A stretch of 64,000 bases of DNA from Taenia hydatigena (taxonomy: Eukaryota > Platyhelminthes > Cestoda > Cyclophyllidea > Taeniidae), in assembly GCA_036345935.2 (NCBI GenBank), contig JADWOT020001571.1, positions 1 to 64,000 on the forward strand, given 5' to 3'. Each line of letters opens with the position of its first letter. The stretch's first letter is position 1. The notes beneath the pieces were generated by a model. It made no database searches. It was given only the letters and a program-made list of their open reading frames with translations, and was not told the origin of the DNA. A program made the position numbers and the translations under genes. Below, piece after piece: positions 13,255-24,110 of this stretch.

Positions 13255-13345
13255 CAATGCTAGGTGAGAGGCGTCTGATGAAAACGCTTCTGGCTACGGA
13301 ACAGTCGACATCATCTTCCGTTGAGGGAGTTAAACACTCTCTGAA
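13255..13345 (-). repeat. ED/VF module, copy 3 (inverted)
   Basis: The minus strand reads GAAGATGATGTCGACTG... GCGTTTTCATCAGACGCCTC, matching the other copies. Confidence 0.42.
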
Positions 13346-14639
13346 TCAGCATAACCCTCATCACACTCAATCCCTCATTACATTACCAATGGGAGTGCTC
13401 CGTACCTGTTTTCACCCACTCTTGGGAAAAAGATAAAAGCCAAGGAGAAGAAAATTAGCGAGGAATCTGTGACACATTGCAGTGGATCGGTTGGAGAAGT
13501 GGCTTGAATAAAGGACCACAATCTAGATGCTTAAGCAAGTACATTTGCCTGATAAGCTGGCTGAATGACTAGCAGGCACAGGAAGACGCCACGCAGAAGA
13601 GTTCGCTGTTCGACATTGGCATTAGGTCACTGCAACGTCAAGAGTGCCATGTGGTTGATCATTGACTGTCGCAGCGAAGAAGACATGACGCTATAGCAGA
13701 AAAAGTACCAATGTCTGACAAACCTAGCAAACCTACTGAGGGGTAGTGTCCACCTATGCTAACTTCAAGCATCTCTTCGTTAAATAATGCATCACCTCTT
13801 GCTTCAGGATGAAATGCAAGGCCAAATATCTACTCTGCTTCTCTTCAGCCCTGAGACACATGCCTGGGTAACCAAAGAGGAGTGTCAGCGTCTGCAATAA
13901 TAAAGCGAGTACAGTTGATTTGTACAGGAGAGCAAAGAGGATTCGCTAACCACACCTCATGGCGACGAAATGACAATTCACTTCCTCTTATTCTAGGCTC
14001 TGGCATCCACGCTGTCTGGATGACATTGTGCAATAGTCAATACACTGGCTGCCGCTAATGGGGTTCTGCCTGAGGGAAATCTGAACCTTCTCAATCAATG
14101 AGTCCATCCTGCCAATAGTACTGGAATCGCATGCATTAGTTGTGGAAAAGGAAAACGCGTAACTTGATAATACGGTTTTGCTTTTATGTATATTGCTAGC
14201 GCCCTGTCATGTTGCAATGTTTGCACTGATGCTGCGTAAAAGAGCTATTGAAAGGTCTTCCGTTTGGTGCAGAGAAGCCTAGAAGCTAAGTTGACATCGG
14301 TCGGTAGAGAAGACAGGGAATAGTGAATAACAAGTCCAGTTAATTAAGTGTCGCACCTACTCAAGACTGTTTTTACATTGGGAGGAGAATTAGAGGAGTA
14401 ACATGGATCACCTCTATCTCAGCCATCTCGAATCAGACGCAAAAATGCACTTTCTGTCAACCAAATGTGTGCCAGTGACAGTGGACAAAAAAGGAGGTTA
14501 AACCGATCCTTAAAATTTGCGGAAGATGGTGGAAATTAATTGAATAAGCACAAAAAAGGCATTAAGTGGTTCGGAGCCAATCCCATCGACTGCCCCTTTT
14601 CTCCCCATTCCCCTTCTCCTTACTTCATAGCATGTTGCT
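13346..14639. other. No gene recognised
   Basis: Short ORFs only; no splice-bounded or repeated frame. Confidence 0.4.
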
Positions 14640-14890
14640 CATTCATATAGAGCCCGGTGAAGCACCAAATATCTCTATTCACCCTTCATTTGAGCAAAAT
14701 TAGGCAGAAAGTGGTACCAAATCGTCAGTGAGTAAGGAGAGACGTGTGTTAGCACTACCTGGTCAACTTGTAGCCACAATCACACCCAATAGTTATTTCG
14801 TCAGAGCCATGACCATCCCATCGGGTGGCTGGTCCGGTAGTCATCAAGGCATGTGGTGTCACCTGCTTGGAAGTACAAATGACTAATCTT
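14640..14890 (+). repeat. Dispersed repeat pair, copy 2
   Basis: Matches 3,510-3,715. A 140-aa minus ORF (15,177-14,755) overlaps it but is not preserved in the first copy. Confidence 0.5.
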
Positions 14891-16884
14891 GATGTTCTCA
14901 CATCAAGATTGGCAATGCTGACCACCTTGAGACCACATTCCATCCACGCAACAGGTTGACTAGGAGACAGCCAGATTGCCCTATAACGGATGACACAAAT
15001 GTCTGTAGGCACGTGAAGAGAGAGTAGGGTGCGTTTGTCCTTAGGTAGTTTAAGTCCACAAGGTACACGCATCGCAATGTTTTTGGAGCTTGGCAAATTC
15101 AGCTTCATCGTGATCAGAAGAAAATTCACACAATCGCATGCCAAATCTTGCTGACTCACCACCACCTCACGAGTCATCAGTTTCGGTCATGTGGACGACA
15201 TTTGAAAACGAAGAACCATTGAGAGATGACTTAAGTCACCATGGGAACACATTTATAAATGGATTCGCTTTAAATCAAAGTTCTTCTCCCAATTTTACAT
15301 GGACGCATTAGCAAAATAGCAATGCAAATTACTTTACGTAAAACTAAAAAGTTGTGGGTATGCCTTTCCTCATCCCAAATTAATTTGCATGATGAGTATC
15401 ACATTATAAGTTATTTAGGCAAAAGCATATTAGGTCTCCAAATGAAAATGTTTACCTGGTTCTGCATGGTACCTGGAGTTTAACAGTTGCCATTACCATT
15501 GAGAAGTGATGAATGCGTTACCGAGCATGAGAGTCTGCTCGTGCTCCTCATTTGCTCTGAAGTACAAAGAAACCCGTCTTTCTAATGTCGTGCACATTTC
15601 CCTACTAGACTGACCTCGCACGACCCGTTAGCATCACAAATTCAAGTGCTACGATGAGGTCTGTTCCGCTTTGATTGGCATGGGGTGTCGTGAAGTAAAA
15701 CATTAGAAGAAATGAGAAGGCTTAAAAACTAACGAATGTGGTCACTGAGCCCTAGTTTATGCTATAAGCACGAATCTCATCTGCACACTTATACTCTTGT
15801 GAGTAGTAGAGTAGAGGCTTCTGATGGGTGCGAAACAATGCTGCCACTACAATGCATAGCACTTATGAGCGGAGTGTCTTGAGCAGTTGAATTGTACAGG
15901 GCTTCTCGTGAAACATTCAGGCTGTCCAAAATGAGTCGACAGGAAGGTATACGTCAGGTTGTATTGACGTCTGACTAACACGTGTCAAGCCTTCCTGCAC
16001 TAACTGGCTCAATGTTGAATTTGCTCACTTGCTGACTTCTTAGCGGCTCGTCGGCTGGCCAACCTGCACATTAGACCGAGCATTCATGCAGCCAGCACGA
16101 ATGCAAAATGTAGTAGGATAGAAAGCAGTTGCACAGAACAGTCAGTTGGAGGCATAAGAGACTGTAGCATGTCATATCCTGCATGGCATTGTTATAATTC
16201 GTAGATTCTAAGAATGTCGTCATTGCCTGTCGGTAGTCCAAAATGCTGTTTTCTCGTGTAATCACTCTCGCCAATCCATCTGGTACTGCATGCCATTATT
16301 TCCCCGAAATGAATAGCTTGAATACAGGTAGGTGAATTCTCCATCACCATCGACATGACTAACGAGGTGATGTGATGAGGCTTAAGCACGTTAAGAGAAA
16401 GCTTGTTGCTGGTACTGTACACCGCTGTCTCCGTATTTGGTAGTGCTGCCGTCTTGCTGATATGGATGGCCAGATCGATTGCTGCATCATCCACCGATGA
16501 GGATGGCTAATCAGTCTATTGGACACGTCAACACACTTGCCATATGCATGCTTGACCATTTATTCTCCATTGTTGGGAGAGAAGAGTATAGCAAATAAAA
16601 TCCTCCATGTGGAAATCGTAGTGATCTTTCTTTGAAAAAGAAATGGGCTCCCTGAACCAGCTTTGCACTCATCACGCTACTCCACTCATTGTCACAAGTG
16701 AAGTATGGTCGTTGCCCGCTATCACTCTGTCCGTTTTGAAGGAATGAAAGCTGAGTCTGCCACGCATTTTAATCGGTTTGTTGGTTTCTGTGAGAATCTT
16801 CATTTCCTTAAAATGAGTAGAGTGCGGGCAGGTAGAGAGCACTTTCCATCGATGTTATGATGCTGGTTTGGTGAGGTCTTTACT
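14891..16884. other. No gene recognised
   Basis: AT-richer in part. No exon with two splice sites and no domain seen. Confidence 0.4.
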
Positions 16885-17010
16885 TCAATGAAGGCAGAAG
16901 ACGACAGTTTAGTAGGTAGAGGCGTGTTCGACAAACGCTTCTCGCCTAACATGGAGGACTGCTTAATCAAGTACATGAATAATGGATGTGCCGATATGAC
17001 GAGGCCACTT
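16885..17010 (+). repeat. ED/VF module, copy 4
   Basis: Frame KAEDDSLVGRGVFDKRFSPN then MEDCLIKYMNNGCADMTRP: the longest open version of the module. Confidence 0.5.
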
Positions 17011-17830
17011 CAGAATTGTCAACGTTAATGAGTGATACAACAGTCAATCTGGTCCTCCAAATTGGCGGAGGGGCACATGTGCCTGCGTCATCATTTTGCG
17101 TGCAGCTGTGACCGTCGATCCGCCGATCATTTGCACTTGCAAGACTCACCATGATGCAGTGATGTTTACGCATTCATTAGTACTACTGGGTATCAGCGGA
17201 TGTCGGCTTATTCGGTGTTTACTCTCCGAAGCATAATTAAGTTTATTCGGTCCGCCTACACGCATAAACAGTGATTTTTAGAAAGATAAGCAAATACTTA
17301 TCCAAGTATATTAATGCGAGATAAGGGCCGTGCACCTTATGTTTACACACGATTTGCGATAACGCCACTGCATCCGTGGCTGTTTACTCTAATGGACACA
17401 CATTCCGTTGGAGGTAGCTTCATTCCATTACTGCTCATTATGCAGTTCTCATGGCTTAAGTAGATATCATAATTTGACTTGATTCTAGTAGTTCTACTGT
17501 TGTAAATGATCACAGGTTTGATTTTCAGTAACATTTATTTTTGATTAACACTTTCGTTCATTCAACTCAGTCTGCATTTTAACCATCCTGCAACAGTGGT
17601 TATCGAGGTGACCTTGGAGCCACTGTCAATGCATTTGTAACGGAAAAGGAAATGGAGGAACTGTTTGTAAATAGTCAGATCATTTACCATCCTTCTTAGC
17701 AATTAAGTTAACAGTAAACTTTGTAGCAGTCCGCAGCACCACATCGTCCCAATTAGCGATAAGATGAGCCATTCATACATGGATATATTTGGAAATCTCA
17801 ACATCTCATCAGTACACTGCTATATTTCTT
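17011..17830. other. No gene recognised
   Basis: Lies downstream of the cationic-peptide gene. Only short ORFs. Confidence 0.4.
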
Positions 17831-17835
17831 TCATT

Positions 17836-17841
17836 TTTAAT
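17836..17841 (-). terminator. Poly(A) signal variant ATTAAA
   Basis: ATTAAA on the minus strand ~60 nt past the stop codon of the cationic-peptide gene, a usual spacing for a compact transcript. It is a common motif, so support is positional only. Confidence 0.4.
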
Positions 17842-17901
17842 GCAGAAGTTTTCTAGCAAAATGAGCTTACAGCAGCACAGAGTAAGGCCACTTGCAAACA
17901 C

Positions 17902-18273
17902 CTAGACGCCCCTGCGGCGTCGTTTTTGGAGGCCTTTGAGGATAATGGGGATGATGACATCTCCATGCTTTCTGAGGAACCTCCGGACACCATCACCGAT
18001 CCTTCGAATAGCGCGCCTCAGCCTTTGTCGAAAACGACGCCATCCAGCTGGCATGAGCACATCCCTCCGCTCATCAGTTTGATAGAGTTGGTCCACCAAC
18101 AAATCTTCCTCTGACTCAGTAAATACCTCATCATTCGGGAGATCAAGTGCCTCAAACAGGTCCGCTTCCAATTTTCGTGCAGTCTCACTGTCTGGCACCA
18201 CAGCAGGAGACACTCGATGTGAGACGAATGCAAGGAGGAGAAGAAGACAGACCAGGCTCGAGTGTGGTAGCAT
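17902..18273 (-). CDS. Secreted cationic peptide precursor, antimicrobial-peptide-like (123 aa, intronless)
   Basis: Complete ORF from ATG (18,271-18,273) to TAG (17,902-17,904). Residues 1-24 are a signal peptide (SSLVCLLLLLAFVSHRVSPA, cleavage near 22-24). Residues about 25-68 are strongly acidic (many D/E, few K/R). Residues 69-70 are a dibasic RR. Residues 77-123 hold 15 Arg, 3 Lys and only 2 Asp: a Trp near the start, an Arg-rich amphipathic helix (RRFRQRLRRAIRRIG), a second basic turn (VRRFLRKHG), a hydrophobic stretch with one Pro (VIIPIILKG) and a KRRRR tail. Signal, acidic propiece and basic mature peptide is the layout of many helical antimicrobial precursors. The basic helix, Gly hinge and hydrophobic helix recall cecropins and some cathelicidin C-termini, but I see no homology to either, and there is no cathelin domain. 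The -3 base is a purine, and TATA and poly(A) signals flank it at suitable distances. The function is inferred; the ORF and its layout are directly visible. Confidence 0.72.
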   Translation of the reverse strand: MLPHSSLVCLLLLLAFVSHRVSPAVVPDSETARKLEADLFEALDLPNDEVFTESEEDLLVDQLYQTDERRDVLMPAGWRRFRQRLRRAIRRIGDGVRRFLRKHGDVIIPIILKGLQKRRRRGV

Positions 18274-18336
18274 TCTGTGCTTTGGAGGTATTGACGCCGA
18301 CCGGGTGCGTAAATGGTGTGCACCACCTACGCCACG

Positions 18337-18344
18337 TATTTATA
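18337..18344 (-). promoter_or_regulatory. TATA box of the cationic-peptide gene
   Basis: The minus strand reads TATAAATA about 65 nt upstream of the ATG, which leaves room for a start site ~30 nt downstream and a short 5' UTR. The paralogue at 19.9 kb keeps the flanking sequence but has lost this box. Confidence 0.6.
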
Positions 18345-18380
18345 TGCTTCAACAAGCACTTGATTAACTTTCCGACAGTG

Positions 18381-18396
18381 TTGTTTACACGAGTGG
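18381..18396 (-). promoter_or_regulatory. Conserved upstream element with forkhead-like site
   Basis: The minus strand reads CCACTCGTGTAAACAA, which contains GTAAACA, the forkhead (FOX) core. The same block (CCACTCGTATAAACAA) stands at a matching distance upstream of the decayed paralogue (19,846-19,863), so it belonged to the ancestral promoter. Factor identity is inference. Confidence 0.4.
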
Positions 18397-18844
18397 GTGG
18401 TTTTGATGCTGCACTACAATTGTCATGGATAGCAGAATCTGAAGGAAATAATATCAGTCTCGTCATTTGGACTCTTTTGTATTGATGAGAGTTCCAGTGT
18501 GTCCGCTGTGTTGTGAGCCCTAACTCTAAATGAAATAAGAATTCAACTTTCAAATAAACAAACCTTTCCTTATTAATTCGAATAAATTATTCGTAACTGC
18601 TGCTTGTATCCCGAATAACTGCTGCTAGGCACAATAAACCATCTCTCACTCATCCAGAGATGTCAGCATGCAGGTTAGTACAAAACCATTAACATGGATA
18701 ATGAATGGAATATGCGCCTAGCTGAATATCTTACGCTGCAAAGTAAAAACAGATGAGGACATTTGTGCGAAGCGGAAAAACAGTGTAGAGTCCAAATCAC
18801 TCTCAAAGACACCTAAACGACTTATGAATGAAGAATGTCCTAAA

Positions 18845-19163
18845 TTAAAAATAAACAAAACCGACCACAGTCATTAGTATGGCAATTGAAGCAGCTAAAA
18901 TTATAATATACACCCAAGTTAAAATATTTTCTTTATTCTTCTATCTAGACACTGCATGTAATGTTATAACGATAATTCTCATCGCCAGAAAGTGACGACA
19001 AATTCCACTTGTGCACCTCATCATGAATAGTACTACAGGACACCTTCTGGCAGACTTTGCCGCGGCAAAATCGCTGTTCGGCAGGAAGAGCGTTCCGATG
19101 TTTCATTAAATTTTGCAACTCCCTTAGTCCTGCGTTCATTATAAGAAAAATAGCACGCGTCAT
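18845..19163 (-). pseudogene. Remnant of a single-pass membrane protein (Cys-bearing ectodomain plus TM segment)
   Basis: Minus-strand ORF 19,163-18,945 encodes 72 aa with a Cys cluster (FCRGKVCQKVSCST) and ends NYRYNITCSV, stop. Just after this, in another frame, 18,937-18,845 encodes KNKENILTW followed by a long hydrophobic run (VYIIILAASIAILMTVVGF) and a stop, a good transmembrane helix. A splice acceptor (GATAG) precedes the TM frame, but I find no matching donor, so a frameshifted or decayed membrane protein is more likely than an active gene. The Cys pattern followed by W and a TM faintly recalls the membrane-proximal part of integrin alpha chains, but the spacing is too short to assign it. 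An AATAAA lies between the two frames on the minus strand. Confidence 0.3.
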
Positions 19164-19370
19164 AGTTTAGAAGAAGTCCTGTCTAGGTTTTAGAACATTG
19201 TCTTGCACGATTTTTCCCTCAAAATGCATTTCGCTTTGCATAAGGCACAACACCCGATGTCCACATTGATACATTTGCACATACTGCCTTTTACGAATTA
19301 AATATTTTCCCACTTTATTTTATCTAAATCGATGTTTACGACCGACATTATGCGAATAGGTATGCACCAC

Positions 19371-19559
19371 TTTTAGCGCCTTAAGACATTCTTCAAGGCA
19401 AAAGAGGGCATAATGCTGAGGCAAAGTGTACATGTTTACAATAAACAGGGCGAATGAGGCTGCTGACATGAGCTTGAGGCTAGTCCACTCAACTAGGACA
19501 ATATAGCCACCCAAGTGACCGAAATCGAATCCGACAATCATAAAAAACAAAGCATTACA
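19371..19559 (+). mobile_element. Diverged solo LTR (TRIM-like family)
   Basis: Aligns along its length with the 52,699-52,883 copy: TTAGCGCC start, CTTCAAGGCAAAAGAGGGCA, the block ACTAGGACAATATAGCCACC, and the end AAAGCATTACA. Short near-matching flanks CCAC (19,367-19,370) and CCGC (19,560-19,563) could be a worn target-site duplication. Confidence 0.55.
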
Positions 19560-19845
19560 CCGCGATTTCAGCAGAGACTCCCCAAATCAAGCCCTGCGAA
19601 AGATGTTTTGAAATTCTAGGACGCCAGAACTCGACAAGTATTCTTGATGACAGGAGGCCTTATAATTATGTGCGTAGCATCCTAAGACTTTTCGGTAGAA
19701 CTAGCGCCATTTGGAGTACTTGCGGATGATGGATAACAATGCTGACTTTTTGTTTTAGACTTTGAAGCATGGTGTTTTGATATACTCTCTGACGAACCCA
19801 TTCGCACAGTGTCGCGCATCCGATGCACTTCACACACTTCTGTCG

Positions 19846-20300
19846 CCCACTCGTATAAACAACGATTTCAGCTAGTTAAGCAAGCGCATTACCAGGCTTG
19901 CAGGCACGTAATGTAGGCGGTGCACACCACGTTTAAGACGCCGTTGCCTTAGGCATCACTGAACTACAGCATCCGATCACAATTGGACCTGGTTTCCTTT
20001 CTTCTCCTCCTTGCACTCGCTCCATATCGCGCCTCTTCAGTAGTGGCGCCAGATAGCAAGAGTGTACGGAATTCGGAGCTGGATCTGCTTGGGGTACCTG
20101 ACAGTCTAGATAGTGAGAGAGAGGTCGACGCAAAGGGAGACGTTGAAGAGGATGAGGGGCGAGAGATGCTGATTGACGAATCCGATGAAGCTGGTGTGTG
20201 GGGGATGGCTTTGTGCCAGCTGGATGACGTAGCTTTCGACGGAGGATTAGTCGTGCTTACCAAAGGGTGGGTAATGATATCCGAAGGCTCTCTAGAGCGC
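19846..20300 (+). pseudogene. Decayed paralogue of the cationic-peptide gene
   Basis: Divergently oriented relative of the gene at 17.9 kb. Homology starts in the promoter (CCACTCGTATAAACAA at 19,846, then GTAGGCGGTGCACACCA), runs through the signal peptide (LVSFLLLLALAPYRAS) and acidic propiece, and reaches the basic region. Breaks: the start codon position reads ATC (19,971-19,973); the TATA box is gone; the basic region is out of frame with the propiece. In the displaced frame a run of Arg-rich codons survives, with the Trp codon of the active gene changed to TGA and a later TAG. A reading frame stays open to 20,360 but does not give a basic peptide. A pseudogene is the simplest reading. 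Confidence 0.62.
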
Positions 20301-21390
20301 CTTAGAAAATGGGTTATGGTAAATGTCTACACCGTTGACTGTTTAGTTGCTTTCAAATAGCCTGAGTCTTTGACATTGTTGATGGAGTTGCCTAAAATGC
20401 TCCCTAGCTGAAACTGAAGAACTCTTGATGGTGTTCGGCAATTAAATATCAAGGTGACCAAACACAACTAGGCGTGAGTGGGTTGGTTCTTCTATTCCAG
20501 AGGACTTGATTTTTGTGGAAAACACTCAGGCCTTAATCTGCGCCAATACCGATAGTGTTCCGTCGAGACCTGGATATTTCTCCTCCTCCGAGTTCCCTCT
20601 GTTAGGAGATCCTGAAGATGACCTGACATCAAACAAACAAAAAAGTCTATAAACCTAAGGAGCAGTTAATGCGTTGCTTTGCAGAAAAGTAGGAGAAATC
20701 GGAAAAGTGCTAGCATGCACAACAGAGCGGTGTGCATCAGACCACGTGGATTGAGGTTGCATAAATGCTTTTAAGAGGGCAACTCAATGAATCAACGATG
20801 TTAGATGTTTGGCCGTTCCTGAATCTACTAAAACACAGTCGTATAACCTAACGTCTTCTCAATATTATGCAATGGAGCATGTTCTCGTTTGTCGTTTCTT
20901 GACGGGCGTAACGATGCCGGATTAGCTCGCATTGTCTTTGTAATCATCTACAGAGCATCTCTTATGCCCACCAGCTGATTCAACAAACATCGAAACAAGT
21001 GCCTAATGAAAAGCTATCTCTGTAGATAACCACGAAGCAGGGAACTTAAAATACTCTCTGTTGGAATAGATACTAGCATTCTGTCATGCTGCACTCTTCA
21101 TTTTAAGGCCCTGTCGTGTAGTAAAGTCCAATAACCCACAATTGTATTCAGTGCCACAAGAATGCCGAATGTTCGTATTTGTTAGGTTCACCACGTAGCA
21201 GCGATGCTTGCGCTCCCACCAGTGCAAATGTGTATGAAACGAGGCCGGATTAAATCCCACAGCACTTGCTCTCTGTGGCAATATTTATGTGCATTTATCC
21301 GGCTTACTAGCACAAACCGTGATTTTGGACAGCTACGTAAATGCGCCAGTCAGCTCACAAGCCTGTAACTGAGGTCGACACCCCCATACC
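20301..21390. other. No gene recognised
   Basis: Between the two decayed peptide copies. No basic-peptide or signal-peptide frame found. Confidence 0.4.
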
Positions 21391-21393
21391 GCA

Positions 21394-21485
21394 GCATGTG
21401 ATCGCCTCCAGCCTGGTTCGCCTTCTTCTCCTCCTTGCAATCACCTCACATTGCGTCTCACTTACTCATTTACTTCTCGATCTGT
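21394..21485 (+). pseudogene. Signal-peptide fragment of a third cationic-peptide paralogue
   Basis: 21,412-21,460 encodes LVRLLLLLAITSHCVS, closely matching at DNA level the signal peptide of the 17.9-kb gene (shared CTTCTTCTCCTCCTTGCA). The ATG at 21,396 is one base out of frame with it. An upstream ATG at 21,341 opens a 143-aa frame through it, but the downstream part lacks both acidic propiece and basic domain. I read this as a truncated copy. Confidence 0.45.
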
Positions 21486-21489
21486 TTAA

Positions 21490-23837
21490 TGGGTATCAAA
21501 GGCAACAGCACATGCCCACGCAAATGCAAATGCGAAAGTTGCATTCGGTAGGGTATCAGTGTAATCATTCTCACCTATTATCAGACAAAATCATCGGCAA
21601 CACTACCAGTGCAATAACTGCAACCATCACTGACACTACTTCGCAGTTAACTTGGCGCAAACTATCTCTAAAAACCCTTCTAGTCCATAATCGGGTGTCT
21701 CCCTTCAAAGCACTTCTCACAAAACGGCATGCCCTTCCAAAATGCCTTGTTTTGCAATATGCGAATGTTTGACACGACCAAATCTAAGCAATCGAAGAGG
21801 TGGTTTTCATCTCCAACCACAATCAATACCAACACAATTGATATTGAAGTGAAGCAGTTGACATTTGGCACTACGCATTCATTGTAAGAATTAAGAAACG
21901 TGGCGGGTGAATTGCAGCGCACGAATTCTTTGGACGCGTACCTTTGGGAAAAGTGGGGCTTCACATTGGTTTGATCAACGTTATCCGGCAGAAGAGGCCC
22001 GAGTAAGAATAAGCATGAATTGATTAAAAGTGGGCTGCAGCCTGACTGGTTAAAGGAGCTAAGAGTTAGGAATAAAACTTTTGGAAGGGTAAGTGGTTCC
22101 AATGCAGGACATGATCGAAGAAAACCGACCTAGTGAAAATTCTATGATCCCCAGCGTATCCTTACCATTCCCTAAGCGATTTCGCAAATCAGCAAGAAGG
22201 GATTCGTATTGAGTTTACTTGAATAGTAGACAACCGAGGCACACACACAGGGTTGCATCTGTACGGAGCCCCAGAATAATGCATAATCATAGAATGCAAG
22301 GGTTATAATCTTCTACAACCTCCTTTGTTGTTTCGTGATTACCACGTTTATCTATTGTATTCGCAGTATCGCTTACTGAGAGTGGCAAAAGGAAATGACC
22401 AGAATAAAAGTAGAAACTCTTATAAAAGCTGACCAGATGAGATAGATGGGCAATTCAGCAAGAAAGTGAGTAATGGCATTCACACGCGACTATCAGCTCC
22501 TGTATTGAGGTGTCCATCGGACTGCATTGACGATGGCCACGATTTATGATTGTTGCTGTAACTAAGCTTAAGCATAGCGGCAAAGATGGTTTGGTGATGG
22601 ATAAACCTGTGACATGGCTTCCAGCTCTCATTAAATCAAGTGGTAGAAAGTTGAGTGACATGCAAAATACTTTGCTGTGCGGCATCATCTGGTTTTCACT
22701 TTCGCAGCGAGAAGCGTTTGGCAAACATGTTTTTTACCATGGAACTGCCGTCATCTGCTTTCTGATTCAGCATAACCATCATCGATCTGTCGTCTTCATT
22801 ACAGCGCCAACGTAGAGTGCTTGCTGCATTGGTGAAAGGACTATGTGAAGCAAGGGAAGGGAGGAGGTCAAAGCACCTGTTTACGTGCTGTAAATTTCAC
22901 CCTGCCATGTAAACATCACAGCACTTTATGAGTTGACACGAAACAGTCAACCAACAGTAAGCGCCATGTTCTAAGCGACTCCGATGGCTATCAATGGAGT
23001 GAATCCCATGCTTTGACTTTTGTCACGTAGAACAGACGATGGCCGAAAGATGAGTGATAGGGTGAATGGTCTCAATTTACCTCTTGTTCTAATCTGAGGG
23101 GCTCGCAACCATAAGCATACACTTATTGAGTCTCTCAACAGCACACGGCATTAGGCTAGAGAAATCTTAAATCAATTTGAGTACGGGAAGGAGATAAGGT
23201 GGGGCGAATGAGAAGTGAGTGAAGGTGGAGAGGGTGGATGATTAGATAGGAGGCTGCGGCATCACCGTTCGCCATATTTGTCTATTCTCAACGCGCAGAT
23301 ATACTATGTGTAGCAGCCAAAGACTTTCTGCCTGAGTCCTTACAGTGGGCATACTTTGAATCGTAGTTTAGCAGTGCCCTAGTAGACGTAACTGACCTCA
23401 CAGTGCCACCGCTATCTTCCAAGGCGATTGTAACCACCACTGGGGTTGTGCGCCTTGGCACCAACACAGGTGAGTCTCAATGTCTTTATTTACCCCTCCT
23501 CTTCAAAATTCGCCCCGTAGGTGCTGAATAGGAGCCTTTACACCTAGTAATTGCACGCGAAGGTGCACGCGAAGGTGCTTATCTGCGTGGAGGGCTAAGT
23601 TAGAACTCTCAGTGACCTCCTCCCTACTGGCAGCCCCAAAACGCCAATGATGCCTCAGTAGGCATGGACAACTGCTGTTTACTCCCCACGCCAAAACTCT
23701 CGAGCACTACGTGAAGAGATTTAGTTCTGATTATGACAGCGATTAACAGAATGAAATGCAACATTGGATAGACACTGCAGACATAGTTGAATGCATCGAC
23801 GGTTGAGAAGCAGAGCCAAATAGAAAGATCTCAGTAA
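21490..23837. other. No gene; weak repeat traces
   Basis: 22,735-22,800 reversed resembles parts of the repeat mosaic at 780-900. Overlapping 89-aa ORFs on both strands at 22,455-22,815 are not supported. Confidence 0.35.
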
Positions 23838-24110
23838 ACTGTGCCTGCTAGAACGGCAAAACATCTGCATGAGAAGGTTTCTTTTGGAGCTGTTTGGATC
23901 GTTCCCTGAAATGGATTTGACATGGAATGCTAGTTGGCAAGAGGTCGGTGGGACTGTCATTGTAGCTCCTAACTATTCCGTCCCCGCCAAATAAACCTTT
24001 ATATTAGCACAAGAGAAATCTTGATTTGTTTTGTCTGTTGGGCGGATTACCATGCCAAAGCATAAAATAAATTCTACCAAGACTTCACCTCAATCCTAAT
24101 AAGGTTTTGA
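23838..24110 (+). repeat. Dispersed repeat, partner of 1,467-1,735
   Basis: Same order of blocks: ACTGTGCCTGCTAGAACGGC, GTTTGGATCGTTCCCTGAAA, AAGAGGTCGGTGGGACTGTC. Confidence 0.6.

Noticed and set aside
14755..15177. 140-aa minus-strand ORF
   Set aside because: Overlaps a dispersed repeat whose other copy at 3.5 kb lacks the frame; no splice or promoter signs.
17902..18060. Assigning the basic peptide to the cecropin or cathelicidin family
   Set aside because: Only layout and composition agree; there is no cathelin domain, and no residue-by-residue homology can be shown without a search.
21680..22102. 140-aa minus-strand ORF overlapping another ORF
   Set aside because: No domain, signal or splice support; looks like chance.
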